Below, one piece after another: positions 6,756-13,048 of a stretch of DNA of 19,374 bases; position 1 is the first letter of the stretch; every line of letters begins with the position of its first letter. The DNA is from an uncultured Oscillospiraceae bacterium (lineage in GTDB: Bacteria > Bacillota > Clostridia > Oscillospirales > Ruminococcaceae): assembly GCA_934486875.1 (NCBI GenBank), contig CAKSPU010000041.1, positions 1-19,374 on the forward strand. Reading direction: 5' to 3'. The notes below the pieces were generated by a model, which was not told the DNA's origin, did not search any database, and saw only the letters and a program-made list of their open reading frames with translations. A program made the translations under genes and the position numbers.

Positions 6756-7820
6756 GCTTTTTATATCCGAGATAAGCTTGTAGGAAAGCCTGTTCAGACC
6801 GTCAAAATCAGCGGCGGAGATGTAATGCTCCTCAATTTTATCGTGAATTATCTTTGCATCGGTAAGAGCTGCGGCGGCTTCTTTCTGAAATTCGGCGCAG
6901 GCTTTCTTTGCAAATCCGGCACGCTGCCTGAGAACAGTGCCGTCAGACTGTTCGGCTTTTTTATAAAAGCGTTTGAAGTTTATGTGTTTCTCATAGTTCT
7001 CAACGCTGAGGCTGTTTATGCAGTTTGAGGTCATAAAGGTAATTCCCAGCTCGGGTACGGTAAGGTGCTCGATAAATTTATCGGCACTGAGATAGCACTG
7101 GCTTATTTCAACGTCATAGCCACGCTTTGCGATGTTAAGGGCAGCTATGCGGAGAAATTCTGCGGCGGCAGCGATATTTTCGTCATTTAAAAGATATATC
7201 CTGTCATTTTCGGGAAGAAATACCGCATATCCGTTCATAGTAATTGCGGCACGCTGCTTTCGCATAACCTTTCCCTCGGCTTTTTCTTCCTTTTTCGGAA
7301 TTATCCGCTTTATGAATTTATCCGCAAAGGCACTGAGCTTTTCTGCGTCAAGAGCAGAATCTGCTGCGGTTATGATATCCTCAATGACCGATGAAACGGC
7401 TTTAAGACACAGGCGGCAGCGCTTGTGACAGCCGCTGTATTCTTCGGTGAGACTTATCACATCTTCCTTGGCAGCACGGAGCTTTGAAGTCTCAATGTAT
7501 GCTCCAAGGTCTACAATGCTCTCCACAGCCTTAGGATAAACGGGGTCAACACAGTGAGGCGCTGTGCCGTCGATTATGACCGCTTTTTTATCTTTGATGT
7601 AAACCGCATCAAGGGAATACGGGTCGGCGGAGCAGTAATAAATTTCCTGGGGACTGTCGGCAAAGGCTTCGCTTATCTTTTTCATAAGTGTTGATTTTCC
7701 GCTTCCTGCCGTGCCTTTGAGAATATATACGGTGTTTGACGTATCGCTCAGTATTTCCGAAACGGGTGTGGCAAAGCCCGATGACGTTGACGAGCCGAGA
7801 AAGTATTTTTCGTGTGACAT
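6747..7820 (-). CDS. two-lobed P-loop ATPase-like protein (PRK06851 type), second lobe degenerate
   Basis: A 357-residue cytoplasmic protein resembling the uncharacterised PRK06851 family of Firmicutes. The first lobe has VYILKGTAGSGKSTLMKKI (31-49) with Walker A at 36-44, then EIYYCSADPYSLDAV and KAVIIDGTAPH (79-89). The second lobe repeats the layout: IYLLNDENIAAAAEFLRI (208-224), YDVEISQCYLSADKFI (235-250) and LGITFMTSNC (258-267). Its phosphate loop is NDENIAAAA, lacking the Gly-Lys-Ser/Thr of a P-loop, so only the first lobe should bind ATP. A cysteine cluster, GCHKRCRLC, lies at 130-138. Function is unknown; nucleoside/nucleotide kinase-like or ATP-dependent regulatory roles are only guesses. 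A very strong GGAGGG site precedes the ATG. It is divergent from the HD-domain gene. Confidence 0.75.
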   Translation of the reverse strand: MSHEKYFLGSSTSSGFATPVSEILSDTSNTVYILKGTAGSGKSTLMKKISEAFADSPQEIYYCSADPYSLDAVYIKDKKAVIIDGTAPHCVDPVYPKAVESIVDLGAYIETSKLRAAKEDVISLTEEYSGCHKRCRLCLKAVSSVIEDIITAADSALDAEKLSAFADKFIKRIIPKKEEKAEGKVMRKQRAAITMNGYAVFLPENDRIYLLNDENIAAAAEFLRIAALNIAKRGYDVEISQCYLSADKFIEHLTVPELGITFMTSNCINSLSVENYEKHINFKRFYKKAEQSDGTVLRQRAGFAKKACAEFQKEAAAALTDAKIIHDKIEEHYISAADFDGLNRLSYKLISDIKSLG

Positions 7821-7925
7821 AATATCCCTCCATAATCATAAATTCGTTCTGGCAGCCAAAAAGCTGTCGGTGATTATATTTTATGCAGCAATACTCATTT
7901 GTTGAGGGCTGAAAGGAGCTTTTTT

Positions 7926-8429
7926 ATGAATATCTGTGATGTTATTGAAAGTGCTGTGAGCTATGACAGGGGAGACCCGAAGCGTATCAATCATTTTATG
8001 AAGGTGTATGCATTTGCGGGACTTATCGGGCGAAAAGAGGGCATTTCGGGACGTGAGCTCGATATCCTTGAAGCTGCTGCCGTGCTCCACGACATCGGGA
8101 TACATAATGCGGAAATGCTTCACGGTTCATCTGACGGAAAATATCAGGAGCTTGAAGGTCCCGCAGTGGCGGCTGACATACTTTCCGCACTTGGCGCAGA
8201 TGATGAATTTACCGAAAAGGTGTGCAATATGGTTGGCAGGCACCATACCTACACGGGCATTGACACATTATCGCTTCAGATACTTATTGAAGCGGATTTC
8301 CTTGTAAATATTTTCGAGGACGGAATGTCAGACTCGGCAGTTACTTCCGTCAGAGAGAAAATATTCAGGACAGCAGAGGGGTTAAAGCTCCTTGAAGAAA
8401 TGTATGAGGAAAAATACAGCCTTCTTTGA
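7926..8429 (+). CDS. HD-domain metal-dependent phosphohydrolase
   Basis: A 167-residue small HD hydrolase. Metal ligands are visible in order: H23 (INHFMKVY), H55-D56 (AVLHDIGIH), H106-H107 (GRHHTYTG) and D124 (LIEADFLVNIF). Such proteins hydrolyse nucleotides or other phosphoesters; the substrate is not evident. The start is set by AAAGGAG (7912-7918) eight bases before ATG 7926; an upstream in-frame ATG at 7899 lacks a site and would precede that Shine-Dalgarno. Nothing in the neighbourhood (a divergent P-loop gene, and a downstream small transcription unit) assigns a pathway. No terminator directly follows; read-through would stop at the hairpin at 8625-8655. Confidence 0.88.
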   Translation: MNICDVIESAVSYDRGDPKRINHFMKVYAFAGLIGRKEGISGRELDILEAAAVLHDIGIHNAEMLHGSSDGKYQELEGPAVAADILSALGADDEFTEKVCNMVGRHHTYTGIDTLSLQILIEADFLVNIFEDGMSDSAVTSVREKIFRTAEGLKLLEEMYEEKYSLL

Positions 8430-8523
8430 TAACATAGTTATAATATACAAATGATGAATACATAAATTTATCTTTATGGTATTATTGCTTAAAAAGTGCA
8501 AGAATATTTGTGTAAAAAATGAA

Positions 8524-8552
8524 TTGATTATTTAGAAAGTATAGTGTATAAT
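8524..8552 (+). promoter_or_regulatory. strong sigma-A promoter of a ~100-nt transcription unit
   Basis: TTGATT (8524-8529) and a consensus TATAAT (8547-8552) have exactly 17 bp between them, giving a start near 8559. No open frame with a ribosome binding site follows before the terminator at 8625. Confidence 0.7.
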
Positions 8553-8558
8553 ATAATT

Positions 8559-8656
8559 AATCTCAAAGAACGAAATGCTCTTTGATAAACTAAACACACT
8601 ATCCTCTCTTAAAATCTTTCCATAAAAAACAGTCATCGCAAGGTGGCTGTTTTTTA
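8559..8656 (+). ncRNA. candidate small RNA, unknown family
   Basis: A transcript of about 98 nt is predicted between a good promoter and an intrinsic terminator in the 305-bp gap between the HD and HAD genes. It contains a 7-bp hairpin (TCAAAGA 8563-8569 with TCTTTGA 8579-8585, 9-nt loop CGAAATG-like), then an unpaired stretch with a pyrimidine-rich ATCCTCTCTT (8601-8610) able to pair with Shine-Dalgarno sequences, then the terminator stem. The HAD gene has its own promoter downstream, which argues against this being merely its leader. The alternative is a leader/attenuator of the HAD gene with an additional internal promoter. I do not recognise it as a known RNA family. Confidence 0.5.
8625..8655 (+). 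terminator. intrinsic terminator of the small transcription unit
   Basis: An 11-bp stem, AAAAACAGTCA with TGGCTGTTTTT (one G-T pair), closes an 8-nt loop and ends in T6. The A-rich upstream side also makes it partly functional on the other strand. Confidence 0.85.
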
Positions 8657-8674
8657 TTTGTTCTTTCTTTGATA

Positions 8675-8703
8675 TTGAAAAATTTATAGCTGTCGGGTAA
8701 AAT
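8675..8703 (+). promoter_or_regulatory. sigma-A promoter of the HAD phosphatase gene
   Basis: TTGAAA (8675-8680) and TAAAAT (8698-8703) lie 17 bp apart, downstream of the terminator at 8625-8655. The start near 8710 leaves a ~25-nt leader with GAGGAG (8721-8726) before the ATG at 8735. Confidence 0.6.
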
Positions 8704-8734
8704 GAGTTATATTATCTTTTGAGGAGCAAAATCT

Positions 8735-9541
8735 ATGAAATATAAAATTATTTTTCTTGATATTGACGGAACGCTTACCGACAGCAGAAAGCTTATTACA
8801 GAAAAAACACGCAGAGCCATTATGAAAGCTGCTGAGAACGGTCTTATTATCGCTGTTGCGTCGGGTCGCCCCGAACCCGGACTTGCATACGCTGCGGGAG
8901 AGCTTCAGATGTCCGATATAGGCGGCTATCTTCTTCCCTTTAACGGCGGCATAATAAAAAATGCTATGACGGGCGAGGTCATAGCATCTGATACGATATC
9001 ACGTGAAGCCCTTGAAACAGCTTACAGGACCGCAAAAAAATACGGCATCGGCATTATCACATACAAAGAGGGCGACATTATTGCTGCGGATAGCACTGAT
9101 GAGTATATCGGCATTGAATCAAGGATAAACGGAATGCCTGTTAAGGTCACGGACAATTTTTTGGAAACCGTTGATTTTGCTCCCGTAAAATGCCTGCTCA
9201 CAGGCGATCCCGATATAGCCGCAAAGGCTGAAAAGGAGCTTGCAGAGCTTCTTGCGGGAAAAGCCAATGTTTTCCGTTCGGAACCGTTTTTTGTGGAGGT
9301 CGTCCCCCACGGCATCGACAAGGCGGCATCTATAAAGAAGCTTACGGAGCTTTTGGGCATCTCAAGAGAAGAAATAATTGCCTGCGGAGACGGCTTCAAC
9401 GATGTTTCGATGATAAAATATGCAGGGCTTGGTGTCTGTATGGCAAACGGCTGTGATGCTGCAAAGGCTGTGGCTGATTACATTGCTCCCTCAAATGATG
9501 AGGACGGTGTGGCTGAGGTAATTGAAAGATTTGTGTTATAA
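8735..9541 (+). CDS. Cof-type HAD-superfamily phosphatase
   Basis: A 268-residue haloacid dehalogenase-like hydrolase with a C2B cap (Cof/YwpJ type), which dephosphorylates sugar phosphates, flavin or PLP-type phosphates; the exact substrate is not readable. Motif I is FLDIDGTLTDS (nucleophile D9, acid D11), motif II ASGRP (~42-46), motif III lysine lies in the region DKAASIKKL, and motif IV is GDGFNDVSMIKYAG (near 221-234). The C-terminal AKAVADYIAPSNDEDGVAEVIE is typical. Length (~270) is normal. ATG is preceded by GAGGAG. It has its own promoter and a perfect terminator, so it is a single-gene unit. Confidence 0.93.
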   Translation: MKYKIIFLDIDGTLTDSRKLITEKTRRAIMKAAENGLIIAVASGRPEPGLAYAAGELQMSDIGGYLLPFNGGIIKNAMTGEVIASDTISREALETAYRTAKKYGIGIITYKEGDIIAADSTDEYIGIESRINGMPVKVTDNFLETVDFAPVKCLLTGDPDIAAKAEKELAELLAGKANVFRSEPFFVEVVPHGIDKAASIKKLTELLGISREEIIACGDGFNDVSMIKYAGLGVCMANGCDAAKAVADYIAPSNDEDGVAEVIERFVL

Positions 9542-9545
9542 TTAT

Positions 9546-9584
9546 AAAAATTGCGGTGTACCTAAAAAATACACCGCAATTTTT
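9546..9584. terminator. bidirectional intrinsic terminator
   Basis: A perfect 15-bp stem, AAAAATTGCGGTGTA with TACACCGCAATTTTT, closes a 9-nt loop. It is T-rich on both sides and sits between the convergent HAD and dUTPase genes. It should end both transcripts. Confidence 0.95.
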
Positions 9585-9595
9585 ATTATTTTTTA

Positions 9596-10108
9596 TTATT
9601 TTGAAGTGCTGCCGAAACCGCCTGTGCGGACATTTTCGGCACAATCATCTGTTGTTATCCCGAAAGGAATGAAAATTCCCTGAGCAAAAGCGCTGCCCTG
9701 TTCCATTAAAACGGTCTTGTCCTCGTTGGATTCATTTGTCAGCTTTATCTGAATGTGGCCGTCATTATCGGCATAATAATAGTCGCTGTCGATTATTCCG
9801 ACTGTGTTGTTGAGCCTGAGACGGTATTTAAAGCCCAGCCCGCTTCTTGGACAGCACATAAGAAACCAGCCCTCTTCAATGAATGACTTTATTCCTGTGG
9901 GGATAATAACGGTCTCGTTTGGCTTTAATGAAACTGTGAGGGGAATATAAAGATCATAGCCTGCGGAGCCTGATGTGGCTCTTGCGGGCAGTTTTATTTT
10001 ATTGTATATCTCATTGATCTCATTATCTGCAAGAGCGGGAAAATTTTTCTTCATATCTGCGGCAAACTGCTTTGCCGAGACCTTTTCAAACCGTGCGATC
10101 CTGTTCAT
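9596..10108 (-). CDS. dut: dUTP diphosphatase (trimeric dUTPase family)
   Basis: A 170-residue enzyme that hydrolyses dUTP to dUMP and diphosphate, keeping uracil out of DNA and supplying thymidylate synthesis. All five trimeric-dUTPase motifs are visible: 1 SAGYDLY (48-54), 2 PRSGLG (87-92), 3 NTVGIIDSDYYYA (101-113; D107, Y110), 4 GSAFAQGIF (138-146) and 5 RTGGFGSTSK (161-170, at the very C terminus). Motif 3 has an Asp-rich YYYADNDGH extension, and there are about 40 extra N-terminal residues compared with the ~145-residue bacterial form; both resemble clostridial and phage-type enzymes. The start overlaps the upstream kinase stop by 4 nt, so it is translationally coupled to a sugar kinase, an odd pairing. 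The alternative of dCTP deaminase is less likely given the complete dUTPase motif 5. Confidence 0.9.
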   Translation of the reverse strand: MNRIARFEKVSAKQFAADMKKNFPALADNEINEIYNKIKLPARATSGSAGYDLYIPLTVSLKPNETVIIPTGIKSFIEEGWFLMCCPRSGLGFKYRLRLNNTVGIIDSDYYYADNDGHIQIKLTNESNEDKTVLMEQGSAFAQGIFIPFGITTDDCAENVRTGGFGSTSK

Positions 10109-11022
10109 CGGGATATCTCCTTTAATAATCTGTCAAAGGAAGCTCTGTCGGCAAGTCCTTTGGAAAATGCGGTTGCGCTGCCTGCTGCCGTTCCCCAGCG
10201 GAGAGCGGTTTCATAGCTGCCTGTGTTTATATATCCCGCAAGGAAGCCTGCAAGCATTGAGTCGCCTGCACCTACGGAATTTACGGCTGTGCCCTTGGGT
10301 GAGCCTATCCTGTAAACATTGGAATCGGCTGCGGCAAGAACTGCGCCCATTTCAGCCATTGATACAATGACATTTTCAGCGCCCATAACACGGAGACGGA
10401 GAGCACAGGCTTCTGCCTGATCTGCGTTAAAAATTTCGCAGCCGAAGATCTCACCTACCTCGTGATGATTGGGCTTTACAAGAAACGGCTTGTATTTAAG
10501 GAGCTTTGTGAGCAGCTCGCCAGAAGCATCTGCCGCCACAAGAACACCGCTGTTTTCAAGCTTTTTGCAGATTATCTCGTAAATGTCCGCAGGGACTGAC
10601 TTGGGAACACTTCCTGCAAGAACAAGATAGTCGCCGCTTGAAAGCCTGCCTATTTTGTCAAGGAGCTTGTCAATGGCTTTTCCGTCAATTTCGGGACCGT
10701 TGGGATTTATCTCAGTTTCCTTTGAGGTCGCTGTTTCAAAAAGCTTGACGCAAATTCTTGTGAAGCCCTTTTCGAGACGGATAAAATCGCAGTCGATGCC
10801 TGTGTTTCTCACTGCGTCCTCAAGAGCCTGTCCTGTAAAGCCTGCTGTGAAGCCGAGAGCAGTACTTTTGGTATCAAGCATTTTTAAAACTGTGGAGACA
10901 TTTATTCCCTTTCCTCCCCAGCAGATGTCCTCAGAAGAGGTGCGGTTGACTCCGCCGCCTGCAAGGGTGTCAAGACGGAGAACATAGTCAACGGCGGGAT
11001 TGAATGTGACGGTGTATATCAT
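10105..11022 (-). CDS. fruK: PfkB-family kinase, probably 1-phosphofructokinase
   Basis: A 305-residue ribokinase-fold kinase of the FruK/LacC branch, phosphorylating fructose 1-phosphate (or tagatose 6-phosphate) with ATP. The opening MIYTVTFNPAVDY and WGGKGINVS (35-43) are typical of 1-phosphofructokinases. Further signatures are LVLAGSVPKSVP (133-144), LVKPNHHEV (181-189) and the ATP/catalytic site NSVGAGDSMLAGFLAGY (248-264; base D254). It lies 26 bp downstream of a LacI-type regulator gene with its own AAAGGA site and overlaps dut by 4 nt. No fructose PTS gene is in the window, so the sugar supply is elsewhere or follows another route. Tagatose-6-phosphate kinase remains possible. Confidence 0.85.
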   Translation of the reverse strand: MIYTVTFNPAVDYVLRLDTLAGGGVNRTSSEDICWGGKGINVSTVLKMLDTKSTALGFTAGFTGQALEDAVRNTGIDCDFIRLEKGFTRICVKLFETATSKETEINPNGPEIDGKAIDKLLDKIGRLSSGDYLVLAGSVPKSVPADIYEIICKKLENSGVLVAADASGELLTKLLKYKPFLVKPNHHEVGEIFGCEIFNADQAEACALRLRVMGAENVIVSMAEMGAVLAAADSNVYRIGSPKGTAVNSVGAGDSMLAGFLAGYINTGSYETALRWGTAAGSATAFSKGLADRASFDRLLKEISR

Positions 11023-11048
11023 TGCTCTGATGATCCTTTCGGAAAAAT

Positions 11049-12053
11049 TTACTTTGCTGATCCACGGATAACAAGCTTGTGGTCGAGGATAATAAGGTCA
11101 TTGTTTTTAACACTGCCGTGCATATTATCGAGAAGCTTGCTGATGACAGTTCTGCCCATTTCGTATCCGGGCTGGGCAACGGTTGTGATACCCGGGTTGT
11201 ACATTTCGCTGAGGCTTATGTTATCAAATCCGCAGACCTGAAGCTCGCTTCCGACAGCAATATTTTCTCTGAAAGCCTGCTTTATGACACCTGCGGCAAG
11301 AAGGTCGGAAATGCAGAATATAGCTTCGGGCATTTCATCAAGAGTTTGAAAATATTTAAGTGCCTCGCAGCCGTCTGTATAATCGTAGGAACATCTGTAT
11401 ATGTACTTTTCATCTGTTGTTATGCCATATTCCGCAAGGGCTTTTCTGTAGCCCTTTTCACGGTCGGCGGAGGAGGGAGCGTCTTTGAAATCCTTTCTGC
11501 CGCTTGTGGTAACAAGACCTATCTTTTTCTTGCCCTTGTCAAGGAACATTTTTACCGCTTCGTATGCTGCGGCTTCGTTATTTATGGTAACGGTAAGCAC
11601 ATTTGCCCCTGCAACGTTTTCGCAGCAGAGCGCAATGTTGTATCTCTTGTCAAGGTCGTTGAGCGCCTCAGCATCAAGCTGTGAGCCAAGGATAACAACA
11701 GCATCGACCGTGCGCTTAAAGAGCATTTCAAGCAGGCGCATCTCGGTTCCGATGTAGCTGTTGCTCGTACTGAGGATAATATCATAGGTGGGATATGCAG
11801 CGTCCTGCATACCTTTTATAATATCGTTATAGACGGTGTGTTCGGTGGAGGGGAGAATGGCAAGGATATTGTTTGTCTCGCATTTGCGGAGATTTCTGCC
11901 GAGAAAATTCGGACTGTAGCCCATTTCCTTGATGACCTCATTTACCGCTGCGGCGGTCTCGTCGGAAACTGCGGCGCTGTTGTTCAGAACACGGGACACG
12001 GTGGCCACGGAAACTCCCGCTGCTTTGGCAACGTCCTTGATTGTTACGCTCAT
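11049..12053 (-). CDS. LacI/GalR-family transcriptional regulator
   Basis: A 334-residue repressor. The N-terminal helix-turn-helix VTIKDVAKAAGVSVATVSRVLN (residues 3-24) and hinge helix with GYSPNFLGRNLRK (about 46-58) are canonical. The C-terminal periplasmic-binding-like sugar domain contains NNILAILPSTEHTVYNDIIKGM, AVVILGSQ, RREKGY-like DREKGYRKAL, AIFCISDLLAAGVIKQA and VCGFDNISLSEMYNPGITTVAQPGYEMG. It lies between a membrane-protein gene (26 bp) and the PfkB kinase (26 bp), so it probably controls its own operon in response to a phosphorylated or free sugar. ATG with AAAGGA 10 nt upstream. I could not identify a convincing palindromic operator near the operon promoter. Confidence 0.92.
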   Translation of the reverse strand: MSVTIKDVAKAAGVSVATVSRVLNNSAAVSDETAAAVNEVIKEMGYSPNFLGRNLRKCETNNILAILPSTEHTVYNDIIKGMQDAAYPTYDIILSTSNSYIGTEMRLLEMLFKRTVDAVVILGSQLDAEALNDLDKRYNIALCCENVAGANVLTVTINNEAAAYEAVKMFLDKGKKKIGLVTTSGRKDFKDAPSSADREKGYRKALAEYGITTDEKYIYRCSYDYTDGCEALKYFQTLDEMPEAIFCISDLLAAGVIKQAFRENIAVGSELQVCGFDNISLSEMYNPGITTVAQPGYEMGRTVISKLLDNMHGSVKNNDLIILDHKLVIRGSAK

Positions 12054-12079
12054 TAATAAAACGTCCTTTCACAAACTAT

Positions 12080-12547
12080 TTATATTATCTTTTCATCATC
12101 GGTAAGCTTTCGGGTCTGTTCCTTCTGCTTCTGCATTTTCTTTTCGGCACGTTTTGCCGCACGGTCATAGGAAAAATAATCCGCAAAGACCGCTGTCAGC
12201 AGAAGTATTGTTACCGATACGGCAGGATATATCCTTGAAGTCAGAACTTCAATGCTCGAACGGGGAACGGTGGAATTTGGTATCCCGTTTAAAACTGATA
12301 TTGGATAGATATAGAGCAGAGTGCCGATAAAATTAAGTATGAGTGAGGTAAGATTAAATATGCCTTTTCGGAAAAAAGCGGCTATAAGCGACAGGATAAG
12401 AAATCCCGTTGACAACATAAGGCATATTCCGATAGTCTCATAATTATTTGAATAAAGAGCATATCCTCCCGCAAGGTTCAGAAACAGGCAGCACACCGCA
12501 GCTGCTGCGCACCCAAGGGCAAGAGAAACTTTTCTGAGAATTTCCAT
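12080..12547 (-). CDS. small multi-pass membrane protein of unknown function
   Basis: About 155 residues with four likely membrane segments (near LALGCAAAAVCCLFLNLAGG, IGICLMLSTGFLILSLIAAFF, LTSLILNFIGTLLYIYPI and VSVTILLLTAVFADYF), followed by a charged cytoplasmic tail rich in Lys, Glu and Gln (RAAKRAEKKMQKQKEQ). I do not recognise the family. A start at TTG 12592 would add 15 residues, but an AAAGGA site nine bases before the ATG at 12547 favours the shorter form. It is the first gene of the leftward operon with the LacI regulator, the PfkB kinase and dut; a transport accessory role is conceivable but unsupported. Confidence 0.7.
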   Translation of the reverse strand: MEILRKVSLALGCAAAAVCCLFLNLAGGYALYSNNYETIGICLMLSTGFLILSLIAAFFRKGIFNLTSLILNFIGTLLYIYPISVLNGIPNSTVPRSSIEVLTSRIYPAVSVTILLLTAVFADYFSYDRAAKRAEKKMQKQKEQTRKLTDDEKII

Positions 12548-12613
12548 AAACTGCATTCCTTTGAAAATAATATCCGTTAAGCTTTTTCCCAAAACGATCC
12601 GGCTATAAATTCA

Positions 12614-12642
12614 ATTATACCACAAAATGTCACGATGTGCAA
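12614..12642 (-). promoter_or_regulatory. sigma-A promoter of the membrane protein-lacI-fruK-dut operon
   Basis: On the minus strand TTGCAC (12642-12637) and a consensus TATAAT (12619-12614) are 17 bp apart. The start near 12607 gives a ~60-nt leader. No terminator is evident between the four genes, whose gaps are 26, 26 and -4 bp. Confidence 0.7.
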
Positions 12643-12730
12643 CAATTTTTTTGAAGTAAGAGAAAAAAATGAATCGTTTTCTGTGAAGATTATATCCGCT
12701 TGCTAAATACGACTTGTTTTTTTAAAGAAT

Positions 12731-12771
12731 GGGGCTAAAATTACAGAATATAAAACTCTTATATTTGCCCC
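12731..12771. repeat. nested inverted repeat in the intergenic region
   Basis: GGGGC (12731-12735) pairs with GCCCC (12767-12771) and, inside it, ATATAA (12748-12753) pairs with TTATAT (12759-12764) around a 5-nt loop. No T run abuts the stem on either strand, so a terminator role is uncertain. The rest of 12643-12830 is AT-rich and I see no gene in it. Confidence 0.4.
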
Positions 12772-12832
12772 GTTGCACGCAAATATTAAATTATGTGAAG
12801 AACAAAAAAGCGGTGGATATCCCTCTGCTGTC

Positions 12833-13000
12833 TTAGAACCTGTCTTCATAAGAAATGTGTGCGGATTTTCGAGCATAATTTTGTTGCAGACAAGGCAAAA
12901 ATCCGCAGGCGGGCTGTCGCCCGGCAAGGATTTTTAACGCAGTCTGCGGCAAAATTTGCCGAAAAGACGTGCGCATATGCTTGTGAAGACGGGTTCTTAA
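12833..13000. repeat. ~168-bp imperfect palindromic element, MITE-like
   Basis: The two arms are diverged inverted copies. Blocks shared between the left arm and the reverse complement of the right arm, in order, are AGAACC, GTCTTCA, AAG, TTTTCG, AATTTTG, GCAGAC, AAAAATCC and GGGC. The apex is GGGC-TGTC-GCCC (12911-12922), whose centre (12916.5) coincides with the centre of the whole element. As RNA it would fold into one long hairpin. It encodes no transposase, and I see no clear target-site duplication. It ends 48 bp before the spoIVB start. A short piece of its right end recurs at 74-85. Confidence 0.7.
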
Positions 13001-13048
13001 TGGCAAAAAGACAGCGGAACGGTCATATGCTGCGGAGAGGAAGTCAAT

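Noticed and set aside
13003..13032. Sigma-G-like -10 (CATATGCTG at 13024) before spoIVB
   Set aside because: No acceptable -35 at the right spacing; a similar CATATGC also occurs inside the palindrome, so the match is not informative.
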